A program made the translations under genes and the position numbers. The notes beneath the pieces are model-generated. The model was not told the DNA's origin. It did not search any database and worked only from the letters and a program-made list of their open reading frames with translations. This document shows, piece after piece, positions 1-7,241 of a stretch of 48,719 bases of DNA (positions within the stretch are counted from its first letter, which is position 1; every line of letters begins with the position of its first letter). This DNA comes from Paludibacter sp. GTDB lineage: Bacteria > Bacteroidota > Bacteroidia > Bacteroidales > Paludibacteraceae. The stretch spans positions 1-48,719 of the forward strand of contig DAIDKM010000017.1 in NCBI GenBank assembly GCA_027450045.1. The letters run 5' to 3'.

Positions 1-380
1 GCCACCAGCTGCTTGGAGTTGAAATACTCCAAAAACAACTTGCCGAGCCAATACAGCCACAGCATGTTGAACATGGTGGTGGGGGAGGTCACTTTGGAGA
101 GAATCTTGAGCAAGGTGCTTTTTCCTGCGCCATTCTTGCCGATGATGCCCACCACGTCGCCCTGTTCCACCTCAAAGTTGATGTCACGCAATGCCCAGAC
201 ATAGTCGCTGTCGGCTTTGGTGGAGCGGTCATTCACAGAGCCTATCGTCAGGTAGGGGTCTTCTTTGCCGCGGATGCTCGTTTGCCACCAACGATTGAGG
301 TCGTGGCTCAATGTGCGGGTGGAAACTAATCCGAGACGGTATTGCTTGGAGATATTATCAAATTTTATGGCTGTCGGCAT
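1..380 (-). CDS. Polysaccharide-export ABC transporter ATP-binding protein, partial (Wzt/TagH-like)
   Basis: The gene starts at the ATG whose complement is 378-380 and runs off the left edge, so only about 126 codons are present. The protein opens [17 protein letters not shown] and has the long N-terminal insert (residues about 20-55) typical of Wzt/TagH ATPases. Next comes a Walker A region, [12 protein letters not shown], and then [13 protein letters not shown]. The family couples ATP hydrolysis to export of O-antigen or teichoic-acid-like polymers at the inner membrane. The permease partner is at 860-1750 on the same strand. After SPTT a glycine and the Q-loop region are expected. Instead the frame continues with [12 protein letters not shown] and about 15 further residues, which do not look like an ABC domain. 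This may be an insertion, a rearrangement or an assembly edge. The ATPase identity is secure for the first 100 residues only. Confidence 0.85.
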   Translation of the reverse strand, partial: MPTAIKFDNISKQYRLGLVSTRTLSHDLNRWWQTSIRGKEDPYLTIGSVNDRSTKADSDYVWALRDINFEVEQGDVVGIIGKNGAGKSTLLKILSKVTSPTTMFNMLWLYWLGKLFLEYFNSKQLV

Positions 381-392
381 AGCGTGGGAAGT

Positions 393-872
393 GGATAGTG
401 TAAAGTTTATAGTGTATGTAAGGTGTAAATGGGTTAACCGTTTAATCGTTTTTGGTAGGCATTTTTCAATGCACTTAATTTTATTGCGACCTTATCGACT
501 GCCGATTTTTGGGATTCAAATTGTTCCTTGGTTATATATTCTAAGTCTAAAGCAAGATAAAACTGACAATAAACCTCCATAAGTGATCCATAGGCTATTT
601 CAATAAATCGTATTTTTTCTTTATCTGTTATTCTGGAAGTGCCTTCAGCAATATTTGAAGCAATTGAAACAGAGGCTCTTTGTATTTGAGAGCATAATCC
701 ATATTTTTCGTGTTCAGGCATAACTTTTGTCAACGAATAAACTTCTACTACAAAATTACGAGCGTCTTTCCATACCTCCAAATTCTCGAAACTATACTTG
801 TGTTCCATCTTGTTCTGTTTTATATGGTTTTTTACACTTTACACCATACCCTTTCAACTTTATACTGTGTCC
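393..872. repeat. Imperfect inverted repeats bracketing the four-helix-bundle gene
   Basis: The left arm lies at about 393-438 and the right arm at about 830-872. The best-matching block is 418-429 (gtaaggtgtaaa) against the complement of 838-849, identical at 11 of 12 positions. A second block, gtgtaaagt at 398-406, matches the complement of 836-844. Looser similarity (GGA, AAAGTT, GTATG) extends outward into the last codons of the permease. The arms frame the small gene at 434-808. They could let the transcript fold into a stem that isolates the small gene, as intervening sequences do in 23S rRNA. That function is inferred. Confidence 0.5.
434..808 (-). CDS. Four-helix-bundle protein (23S rRNA intervening-sequence protein family)
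   Basis: The 124-residue product opens [19 protein letters not shown] and contains the segment [18 protein letters not shown]. This is the hallmark pattern of the S23/IVP four-helix-bundle family, and the length is typical (about 115-130 residues). These proteins are encoded in intervening sequences of 23S rRNA in some bacteria and also occur as free-standing genes in Bacteroidota. A relative, Avd, serves in diversity-generating retroelements. No enzymatic role is established and no catalytic motif is visible. The gene sits between the ATPase and permease genes of one exporter, in the same orientation, so it probably shares their transcript. Inverted repeats on both sides suggest it arrived as a unit. 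No reverse transcriptase or variable repeat is seen nearby, so a retroelement role is not supported. Confidence 0.85.
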   Translation of the reverse strand: MEHKYSFENLEVWKDARNFVVEVYSLTKVMPEHEKYGLCSQIQRASVSIASNIAEGTSRITDKEKIRFIEIAYGSLMEVYCQFYLALDLEYITKEQFESQKSAVDKVAIKLSALKNAYQKRLNG

Positions 873-1750
873 ATAAAAGAGCGTTCCACTTTATTGAAAA
901 CGATGATGCCGAGAGCAAGCATGACCAGCATAAACACAAAACTGTAGGCTAACATTCCCCAGCTAAAGACGCCGACGCCTAAAGTGCTGTATTTAAATAT
1001 TTCGATGACGGAGGTAAGGGGATTGAGCGCCATGATCCACTGCCGGTGTGGCGACATCATGCTGAGAGGATAAATGACGGGCGTGGCATACATCCACAGT
1101 TGCACCACAAAGCCGAATAACAACGTCAAGTCACGGTATTTGGTTGTCATGGAAGAGATGAGGATGCCGAAGCCCAAAGACAATCCCGCCATGATAATCA
1201 ATAGAACCGGGAAAAGCAAGAGGGTGAAGTTGGGATGAATGGCAGCTCCTTTTACCACATAAACCAAGTAAACCACCAGAAACAATCCTAACTGAATGGC
1301 TAACCGTATTAAACTTGAACTGATGGTGGCCAATGGAACCACGAGACGCGGAAAATAGACTTTTCCGAAAATGCCGGCGTTGTTGGTAAAAGTGGACGAC
1401 GTGCGGTTGAGGCATTCCGAAAAATAGTTCCAAAGCGAGATTCCGGCTAAATAGAATAACGGTTGGGGTAAGCCATCGGTGGAAATGTGAGCAATGCCTC
1501 CGAACACGATCATGAACATGACTGTCGTGATGGCAGGTTGAATGATAAACCAAAGAGGACCTAAAATGGTTTGCTTGTAGGAAGTCGTGATGTCGCGTTT
1601 CACAAACATGTACCACAAGTCGCGATAGCGCCACACGGCTTTCAGGTCGATATCCAACAGGCGTCCTTTAGGCTTAATGACGGTTGTCCATTCTGTTTCC
1701 GATTCGTTGTTAAAGCTCATAGTGAGAGAGGTGATAATCTGTTTTGACAT
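860..1750 (-). CDS. Polysaccharide-export ABC transporter permease (Wzm/TagG-like, ABC-2 type)
   Basis: The 296-residue protein carries the ABC-2 permease signature. Its N-terminal amphipathic segment WRYRDLWYMFVKRDITTSYKQTILGPLWFIIQP runs into about six membrane segments. Conserved elements include NNAGIFGKVYFPRLVVPL, MWMYATPVIYP-like (here LWMYATPVIYP) and a closing hydrophobic segment before KVERSFMDTV. It is expected to form the inner-membrane channel for a lipid-linked polysaccharide, powered by the ATPase encoded at 1-380. The first ATG is used here. A -7 promoter element, TATCTTTG on the minus strand, lies at 1752-1759, immediately before it. If that promoter is used, the transcript would start inside the first codons. 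The internal ATG at 1718-1720 (MSFNNESETEW, 286 residues) would then be the true start. Confidence 0.93.
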   Translation of the reverse strand: MSKQIITSLTMSFNNESETEWTTVIKPKGRLLDIDLKAVWRYRDLWYMFVKRDITTSYKQTILGPLWFIIQPAITTVMFMIVFGGIAHISTDGLPQPLFYLAGISLWNYFSECLNRTSSTFTNNAGIFGKVYFPRLVVPLATISSSLIRLAIQLGLFLVVYLVYVVKGAAIHPNFTLLLFPVLLIIMAGLSLGFGILISSMTTKYRDLTLLFGFVVQLWMYATPVIYPLSMMSPHRQWIMALNPLTSVIEIFKYSTLGVGVFSWGMLAYSFVFMLVMLALGIIVFNKVERSFMDTV

Positions 1751-1751
1751 A

Positions 1752-1759
1752 CAAAGATA
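1752..1759 (-). promoter_or_regulatory. Candidate -7 promoter element for the exporter operon
   Basis: The minus strand reads TATCTTTG, matching the Bacteroidota -7 consensus TAnnTTTG. No clear -33 TTTG lies 19-21 bases upstream. The element ends only two bases before the first possible ATG of the permease gene, which favours the internal start at 1720. Confidence 0.4.
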
Positions 1760-2065
1760 GGCAAAATGTAGTAAGGATTGAGAGATTGCAGGATTAGCAG
1801 ATTCTTTGTCCCATAGATATTTACCATTTATTCATTGACAATTTGCCATTAAAAAACTTCTGACAGAATTGCAAAAGGTACATTATTAGAAGACTTCATA
1901 CTGTTAAAGTTGACAGGTTTCGATTCCTTCAGTCTTAAGTTCCTATTGCCTTTGTGTTTCTCTATTCCGATTTCATTGCCCCATTGGCATATTGGCAAAT
2001 TAGGATAATGTCTCATTGGCACATTATCCGATTTGTACGCTTTCAAACTTGCCGTTCTCTATTTA
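1760..2065. other. Intergenic region with hairpin, no convincing gene
   Basis: This stretch of about 300 bases lies between the exporter promoter and the 3' end of the ABC-F gene. It is AT-rich and contains several loose copies of attggca / ttggcaaat. A dyad, ggataatg at 2003-2010 and cattatcc at 2022-2029 with an 11-base loop, could help terminate ABC-F transcription but has no long T-run. A 65-codon frame at 1849-2046 (-) has no recognisable similarity and atypical composition, so it was not called as a gene. Confidence 0.4.
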
Positions 2066-3994
2066 TTATTCTTGTGATTGAAATTTTTCTTTTTCTATCG
2101 AAAGTTGTTCCCATCGTTCCATTTCGGCAGCCAATTGTTTTTGAAGTCTTTCGTATTCTTCGAAAGCGGAGGGAATGTTTTCCTCGCTCATGGCAATTTC
2201 GAGCAGCGTGATCTCTTTTTCTAACCGATCAATGTTAGTTTCGGCTTCTTCTATTTGTCGCTCCACTTTCTTCAGTTGCCGGTTGAATTCTTTTCGTGCT
2301 GTATGCTCTTGTTTGTTTTCGCTCTCAGGCTTGTCATTGTTGGCAGCGGTTTTTGAAGTTGTTTTTCGTTCCAGCTCTTTTAATGACTCTATTTTCTTAT
2401 GTTGCAAGAAATCATAGATGCCGCCAAGATGTTCTCGTACTTTTTGCTGGCCAAATTCATACACTTTGGTTACCAAGCCGTCGAGAAATTCGCGGTCGTG
2501 TGAGACGATAATCACGGTGCCATCGAATGCTTTAATGGCTGATTTGAGTACATCCTTGGATGGAATGTCCAAGTGGTTCGTCGGTTCATCCAAAATCAGC
2601 AGATTGACCGGTTCGAGCAGAAGCCGGATCATGGCTAAACGGCTCCGCTCTCCACCGGACAATACTTTCACTTTTTTATCGGCAGCTTCGCCTCCAAACA
2701 TAAAAGCGCCAAGAATATCGCGAATCTTGGTGCGGATTTCGCCAACTGCCACATCGTCGATGGTTTGAAAAACCGTTTTGTTTTCATCTAACAAAGCAGC
2801 CTGGTTTTGGGCGAAATAACCGATTTTGACGTTGTGCCCCAAGCGTAGCAACCCGGTATGATTTGTTTCGCTCATGATACATTTTACCAGAGTGGTTTTT
2901 CCTTCGCCGTTTTTGCCGACAAAAGCCACTTTTTCGCCACGATGCAAAATCAATCCAATGTCGTGTAAGATCGTTTTTTCGCCGTAAACTTTTGTTAAAT
3001 GTTCTATTTCGAGCGGCAGTGTGCCTGAACGCGGTGCAGGTGGAAATTTCAGGTTCAAACGTGAATTATCAATTTCTTCCACTTCAATGCGTTCGAGTTT
3101 GTCAAGTTGTTTGATGCGCGATTGCACCTGCACGGCTTTGGTGGCTTTCGATCGGAAGCGGTCGATGAAATCTTCCGTGTCCTGAATGACCTTCTGTTGG
3201 TTTTCGTATGCGCGTTGTTGCTGTTCGAGTTGCTCTTTGCGCAACCCGATGTATTTGGAGTAGGAGACTCGGTAGTCGTGAATGTGCCCAAGCGATAACT
3301 CGATGGTGCGATTGGAGACGTTGTCGAGAAAGGCACGATCGTGAGATACCAACAGCACGGCATGTGCCTGAGACGACAGAAAGTTTTCCAACCATTGAAT
3401 CGACTCAATGTCTAAATGGTTAGTGGGTTCGTCCAACAACAAAAGATCAGGCTTTCGTAATAAGATTTTTGCCAATTCGATGCGCATGCGCCATCCTCCG
3501 CTAAATTCATCCACGTGGCGATCGAAATCGGTACGCATGAAGCCTAATCCCATTAAAGTTTTTTCGGCTTCTGCGAGATAGTTTCCTCCACCAATAATAT
3601 GCAGTTGTTCAGTTTCATGGGTCATTTGTTCAATGATACGATGGTATTCTGCGGTTTGGTGGTCGGTTCGGTGAGCCAGTTCGTAGGTCAGGTGATCAAT
3701 GGATTGTTGCAATTGCTGAATCTCTTTGAAAGCTGTTTCGGCCTCTTCCATAACGGTTAAATGTCCGGCAGGTAAAAGCTGTTGAGGCAGATAGCCAATG
3801 GTCACATCGGACGATTTTACAATACGTCCCGACGACGGGGTTTGTTCTCCTGCAAAGAGACTAAGCAACGTTGTTTTACCGGCGCCGTTTTTTCCTACTA
3901 AGGCAATACGGTCTTTGGGATTGATTAAAAAAGAAATGGAATCAAAGAGGGTGAATCCGCCAAATTCGACGGTAAGTTGTTCGGCTGAAATCAT
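2066..3994 (-). CDS. ABC-F family ATPase (YheS-like)
   Basis: The 642-residue soluble protein has two ATP-binding cassettes and no membrane segments. In cassette 1, Walker A GKNGAGKTT is at residues 34-42, the signature FSGGWRMRI at 164-172, and Walker B with LLLLDEPTNHLD at about 184-195. The interdomain linker carries the ABC-F hallmark DFIDRFRSKATKAVQVQSR at about 276-294. In cassette 2, Walker A is GKNGEGKTT (about 361) and the signature LSGGERSRL (about 446). A charged coiled-coil tail fills residues 540-642. ABC-F proteins act on the ribosome, in translation-factor or antibiotic-protection roles. Overall sequence and the C-terminal coiled coil resemble E. coli YheS more than known resistance proteins. 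It is transcribed divergently from dnaN from the promoter at 4106-4137. A role beyond ribosome association cannot be read from the sequence. Confidence 0.92.
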   Translation of the reverse strand: MISAEQLTVEFGGFTLFDSISFLINPKDRIALVGKNGAGKTTLLSLFAGEQTPSSGRIVKSSDVTIGYLPQQLLPAGHLTVMEEAETAFKEIQQLQQSIDHLTYELAHRTDHQTAEYHRIIEQMTHETEQLHIIGGGNYLAEAEKTLMGLGFMRTDFDRHVDEFSGGWRMRIELAKILLRKPDLLLLDEPTNHLDIESIQWLENFLSSQAHAVLLVSHDRAFLDNVSNRTIELSLGHIHDYRVSYSKYIGLRKEQLEQQQRAYENQQKVIQDTEDFIDRFRSKATKAVQVQSRIKQLDKLERIEVEEIDNSRLNLKFPPAPRSGTLPLEIEHLTKVYGEKTILHDIGLILHRGEKVAFVGKNGEGKTTLVKCIMSETNHTGLLRLGHNVKIGYFAQNQAALLDENKTVFQTIDDVAVGEIRTKIRDILGAFMFGGEAADKKVKVLSGGERSRLAMIRLLLEPVNLLILDEPTNHLDIPSKDVLKSAIKAFDGTVIIVSHDREFLDGLVTKVYEFGQQKVREHLGGIYDFLQHKKIESLKELERKTTSKTAANNDKPESENKQEHTARKEFNRQLKKVERQIEEAETNIDRLEKEITLLEIAMSEENIPSAFEEYERLQKQLAAEMERWEQLSIEKEKFQSQE

Positions 3995-4105
3995 CTGTCG
4001 GTGGAGTGCATTAAGATATGGCTTATTCAGGCAAGTTTATTTGTTGAACTGTTATAAATAGGGGTAATGGGTCTGTTTTGCTTGCGTGAATTATCGTTTT
4101 GCTGA

Positions 4106-4137
4106 CAAAGGTACGATTTTTGCAAAGAGCCGCCAAA
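4106..4137 (-). promoter_or_regulatory. Promoter of the ABC-F gene
   Basis: On the minus strand TTTG (4134-4137) is followed after 20 bases by TACCTTTG (4106-4113). This fits TTTG-N19-21-TAnnTTTG exactly. The predicted transcript begins near 4100, giving a leader of about 105 bases before the start codon at 3994. Confidence 0.7.
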
Positions 4138-4208
4138 TGAGCAAAAAGCGATACGCAGAATGAAAGATTGCCCCTTTTGTTTTGTTGATAATCTGTTCAT
4201 AAAAAGCA

Positions 4209-4240
4209 TTTGGCAGTTTCAAACTCATGGCTTAACTTTG
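4209..4240 (+). promoter_or_regulatory. Promoter of dnaN
   Basis: TTTG (4209-4212), a 20-base spacer and TAACTTTG (4233-4240) match the Bacteroidota housekeeping consensus. The transcript would start near 4246, about 75 bases upstream of the dnaN ATG at 4320. It is back to back with the ABC-F promoter, and the two -33 boxes are about 70 bases apart. Confidence 0.7.
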
Positions 4241-4319
4241 TCTTTTAGAAAATCGAACGGTGCGTTGCAACTTTCGATTTAAATGTGTTCAATGTCATTC
4301 ACATAAATATTTTTTCACT

Positions 4320-5444
4320 ATGAAATTTGTCGCTTCAAGTACGGCTTTACTAAGCCATTTACAAGCTGTTAGTCGTGTCATCAACTCGAAGAATACCATG
4401 GCTATTCTCGATAATTTTTTGTTTCAAATAGAGGGAACTACGTTGAAAATTACTGCTTCCGATTTGGAGACAACCATGATTACCTCGATGGATATTGTGG
4501 ATGTGGAAGGTGAAGGAAGTGTTGCCGTGACTGCCAAATTATTGTTAGACACGTTACGTGAATTTTCGGAACAACCCCTGACGTTTGAGATTGATGATGA
4601 AAACCTTGCAATGGTGATTTATTCCGACAACGGGCAATATAATTTTATTGGTCAAAACGGGGATGATTATCCTCGGTTGCCTATGATGCCAGAATCGACA
4701 AACTCGATGACATTGAATATTGCAACGCTTAATGACAGCATTCAATCCACTTTTTTTGCTACCGGTGATGATGAGCTTCGCCCTGTAATGAATGGCATTT
4801 TCTTCGATATAACACCCGATAAAATGACCGTTGTTGCCACCGATGCTCATAAATTGGTTCGTTTCCAGAATGAAGAAGCTCGCGGAGATAGCGCTTATTC
4901 TTTTATTTTGGCTAAAAAGGCGTCTAACATGCTGCGCAATATTTTGCCGAAAGAGAGTGGTGAGGTGTTGATTCGTTTTGATGACAAAAACATCTGCTTC
5001 ACGTTGCCAACATATACCTTGTATGCACGCCAAATCGAAGGTCGCTATCCCAATTATTCGGCGGTCATTCCTATGAATAATCCGTACAAAGTGATTGTTG
5101 ATCGTATTATGTTGCTCAATGCGGTAAAACGTGTTTCTGTTTTCTCAAACCAAGGCACGAGTTTGATCAAATTGCACATAGAGAATGATAAAATAGTGAT
5201 TTCAGCACAAGATATTGATTTCTCAATTTCTGCTGAAGAGACTATTCGCTGTCAATACGAAGGCGAACCTTTGTCGATAGGGTTCAAATCGTCATTTTTA
5301 ATCGATATCATTAACAATCTGGCTTCAGAATCCATTATCTTAGAACTTTCCGATCCGTCGCGTGCCGGTATTTTCTTGCCATTTGAACAATCGGAAGGCG
5401 AAAATATTCTGATGTTATTGATGCCTATGTTGTTAAATAATTGA
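4320..5444 (+). CDS. dnaN: DNA polymerase III subunit beta (sliding clamp)
   Basis: The 374-residue product starts MKFVASSTALLSHLQAVSRV and ends LMLLMPMLLNN, the usual Bacteroidota clamp termini. Three clamp folds are covered end to end. Landmarks include SKNTMAILDNF (domain 1), GIFFDITPDKMTVVATDAHKL (domain 2) and the C-terminal hydrophobic cleft that binds polymerase and other partners. The dimeric ring encircles DNA and gives processivity to replication. The start at 4320 was chosen over an upstream in-frame codon at 4260 because the 20 extra residues are not clamp-like and the family begins at MKF. It has its own promoter (4209-4240) and terminator (5471-5498), so it is monocistronic. dnaA and recF are not adjacent. 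Confidence 0.97.
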   Translation: MKFVASSTALLSHLQAVSRVINSKNTMAILDNFLFQIEGTTLKITASDLETTMITSMDIVDVEGEGSVAVTAKLLLDTLREFSEQPLTFEIDDENLAMVIYSDNGQYNFIGQNGDDYPRLPMMPESTNSMTLNIATLNDSIQSTFFATGDDELRPVMNGIFFDITPDKMTVVATDAHKLVRFQNEEARGDSAYSFILAKKASNMLRNILPKESGEVLIRFDDKNICFTLPTYTLYARQIEGRYPNYSAVIPMNNPYKVIVDRIMLLNAVKRVSVFSNQGTSLIKLHIENDKIVISAQDIDFSISAEETIRCQYEGEPLSIGFKSSFLIDIINNLASESIILELSDPSRAGIFLPFEQSEGENILMLLMPMLLNN

Positions 5445-5470
5445 TAGTTATCCATTCATTTTTTAATCAG

Positions 5471-5498
5471 AGGTCATTTGCATAAATGGCCTTTTTTT
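5471..5498 (+). terminator. Rho-independent terminator of dnaN
   Basis: A nine-pair stem, aggtcattt at 5471-5479 with aaatggcct at 5484-5492 (one G-U pair), has a four-base loop. It is followed by a T-run to 5498. It begins 26 bases after the dnaN stop codon. An ATG at 5486 lies inside its right arm, which argues against that codon starting the next gene. Confidence 0.8.
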
Positions 5499-5509
5499 CA
5501 ATCCCAAGT

Positions 5510-5947
5510 ATGAAAAAGCAAATTTTTTTAGCAGGTCTTTTTTTGACAATCTTTTCGTATGGTTTTTCACTATCCGCTCAAACAGGCGAAGTGAAAATGA
5601 TCAATGCTGCACAGTTCAAGCAGTTGGTGTGGAATTACGACAAAAGTTCTTCAGTGCATTTAGAATCGAAGTTACCTGTCATCGTCGATTTCTTTGCTAC
5701 ATGGTGTCCTCCTTGTAAACGGCTATCTCCATTAGTCGATCAATTACAACGTGAATTCAGAGGTAAAGTGGTGATTTATCGCGTCGATGTGGATAAGGAT
5801 GCCGCTTTGTCTCAACGTATGGGAATTCAGGCAATGCCGACGCTTATCTTCTTCAGCAAAAATAATACCAAATACGTATCGGTTGGATTTCTGGACTATC
5901 CTGCGTTAAAACAGATGGCTATTACGAAATTGTCGCTCAGAAAATAA
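5510..5947 (+). CDS. Exported thioredoxin-family protein
   Basis: The 145-residue product has a clear signal peptide: MKKQIFLAGLFLTIFSYGFSLSAQ, with cleavage expected near the AQ at residue 24. A thioredoxin fold follows with the active site FFATWCPPCKRL at about residues 62-73 and the cis-proline region MPTLIFF near 113. WCPPC is the pattern of periplasmic reducing or thiol-disulfide-handling proteins rather than cytoplasmic WCGPC thioredoxin. It probably maintains thiols or carries electrons in the periplasm. The start at 5510 is preferred over 5486 because 5486 lies inside the dnaN terminator and would put eight residues ahead of the signal peptide. It lies 19 bases before queA and may be co-transcribed with it. 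No dedicated partner such as CcdA or DsbD is nearby. Confidence 0.88.
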   Translation: MKKQIFLAGLFLTIFSYGFSLSAQTGEVKMINAAQFKQLVWNYDKSSSVHLESKLPVIVDFFATWCPPCKRLSPLVDQLQREFRGKVVIYRVDVDKDAALSQRMGIQAMPTLIFFSKNNTKYVSVGFLDYPALKQMAITKLSLRK

Positions 5948-5966
5948 AAATTCTCTATTCGGGTTC

Positions 5967-7187
5967 ATGGTAATTCGTCCGCAGCAACTTGCTATCGAAG
6001 CGTATGATTATCCGTTGCCGGATGAGCGGATTGCGAAGTTCCCGCTGCCGCAACGGGATGCTTCGCAATTGCTTTTGTATCGGGCAGGAGAAATCAGTCG
6101 AACAATTTTTCGTTCATTGCCTGATTATTTGCCTGCTCACTCGCTGTTAGTGCGCAATAATACAAGGGTGGTGCAAGCGCGTCTTATTTTTTTCAAAGGG
6201 ACGGGAGCTCGTATCGAATTATTTTGTTTGGAGCCTTTTTCCCCGTCGGATTATGCCCTGATGTTTCAGCAAACGGGTTCATGCGAGTGGATTGGATTGA
6301 TAGGCAATGCAAAAAAATGGAAAGAGGGCGTTTTGACGCGATCTTTTGAAATTGAAGGACGCCGTTTTACGCTGAAAGCTTCTCGTGTCTCCTCACAGGG
6401 AATGTCACACGTTTTACGATTTGAATGGGATGCCCCCATCACGTTTGCTACTCTTTTAGAAATAGTCGGCGAATTGCCCATTCCTCCTTATCTCAATCGT
6501 GATGCGCAACCATCTGATAAAGAAACCTATCAGACAGTTTATGCCAAAATAGAAGGTTCAGTTGCTGCTCCGACGGCAGGGTTGCATTTTACGGATTCCG
6601 TACTGGCTGATTTGCGCCAAAAAGGGATGGAATGGGTGGATGTCACATTGCATGTGGGTGCAGGAACGTTTCAACCGGTCAAATCGCAAGCTATGCTCGG
6701 TCATGAAATGCACACTGAAAGCATAGCAGTCAGCCGTGCCGTGATCCAGCGTTTGTTAACGCATGACGCTCCGATTATTGCTGTAGGAACCACATCGGTA
6801 CGCACGCTCGAAAGTCTCTATTTTCTGGGAAAGCAATTGCTTTTAGATGAGGATGCGTTTGATTTCCATGTTCATCAATGGATGCCTTACGAAGATACTC
6901 AGTTCAATCCTTCCCCCCAAGTGGCTTTGGAAGCATTGCTCGATTATATGGATCGAAACGAGTTGAATGAGCTTAATGCTGCTACACAAATTTTGATTGC
7001 CCCTGGTTATACGTTTCGGTTGGTAGATGGTTTGATTACCAATTTTCACCAACCACGCAGCACGTTATTATTGCTGATTGCAGCTTTTGTGGGAACCGAT
7101 TGGAGGCAAATTTACGACTATGCGTTGCAAAACGACTTTCGTTTTTTGAGTTACGGCGATAGTTCGTTGCTTTTGCCGAATAGTTAG
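5967..7187 (+). CDS. queA: S-adenosylmethionine:tRNA ribosyltransferase-isomerase
   Basis: The 406-residue enzyme transfers and isomerises the ribosyl group of AdoMet onto 7-aminomethyl-7-deazaguanine in tRNA, making epoxyqueuosine. Family landmarks are present: YDYPLPDERIAKFPLPQRDASQLL near the N-terminus, LLVRNNTRVVQARL, ELPIPPYLNRD, GSVAAPTAGLHFT, VTLHVGAGTFQPV and a C-terminal NFHQPRSTLLLLIAAF segment. Bacteroidota QueA proteins are longer than the 350-residue enterobacterial form, and this length fits. It lies in a run of plus-strand genes after the thioredoxin-like gene. No other queuosine gene is in the window. Identification is firm. Confidence 0.96.
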   Translation: MVIRPQQLAIEAYDYPLPDERIAKFPLPQRDASQLLLYRAGEISRTIFRSLPDYLPAHSLLVRNNTRVVQARLIFFKGTGARIELFCLEPFSPSDYALMFQQTGSCEWIGLIGNAKKWKEGVLTRSFEIEGRRFTLKASRVSSQGMSHVLRFEWDAPITFATLLEIVGELPIPPYLNRDAQPSDKETYQTVYAKIEGSVAAPTAGLHFTDSVLADLRQKGMEWVDVTLHVGAGTFQPVKSQAMLGHEMHTESIAVSRAVIQRLLTHDAPIIAVGTTSVRTLESLYFLGKQLLLDEDAFDFHVHQWMPYEDTQFNPSPQVALEALLDYMDRNELNELNAATQILIAPGYTFRLVDGLITNFHQPRSTLLLLIAAFVGTDWRQIYDYALQNDFRFLSYGDSSLLLPNS

Positions 7188-7241
7188 TGTGCAGTAAAAT
7201 AAAACAATAGTTGCCGGAAAAATCAAATAGAATATTCATCT

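Noticed and set aside
434-808. Part of a diversity-generating retroelement (Avd-like accessory protein)
   Set aside because: No reverse transcriptase, template repeat or variable repeat was seen nearby.
1849-2046. 65-codon frame on the minus strand in the gap between the exporter and ABC-F genes
   Set aside because: No recognisable motif, atypical composition and overlap with repeat-like attggca words; treated as non-coding.
5486-5509. Upstream ATG for the thioredoxin-like gene
   Set aside because: It lies inside the dnaN terminator stem and would put extra residues before a normal signal peptide.
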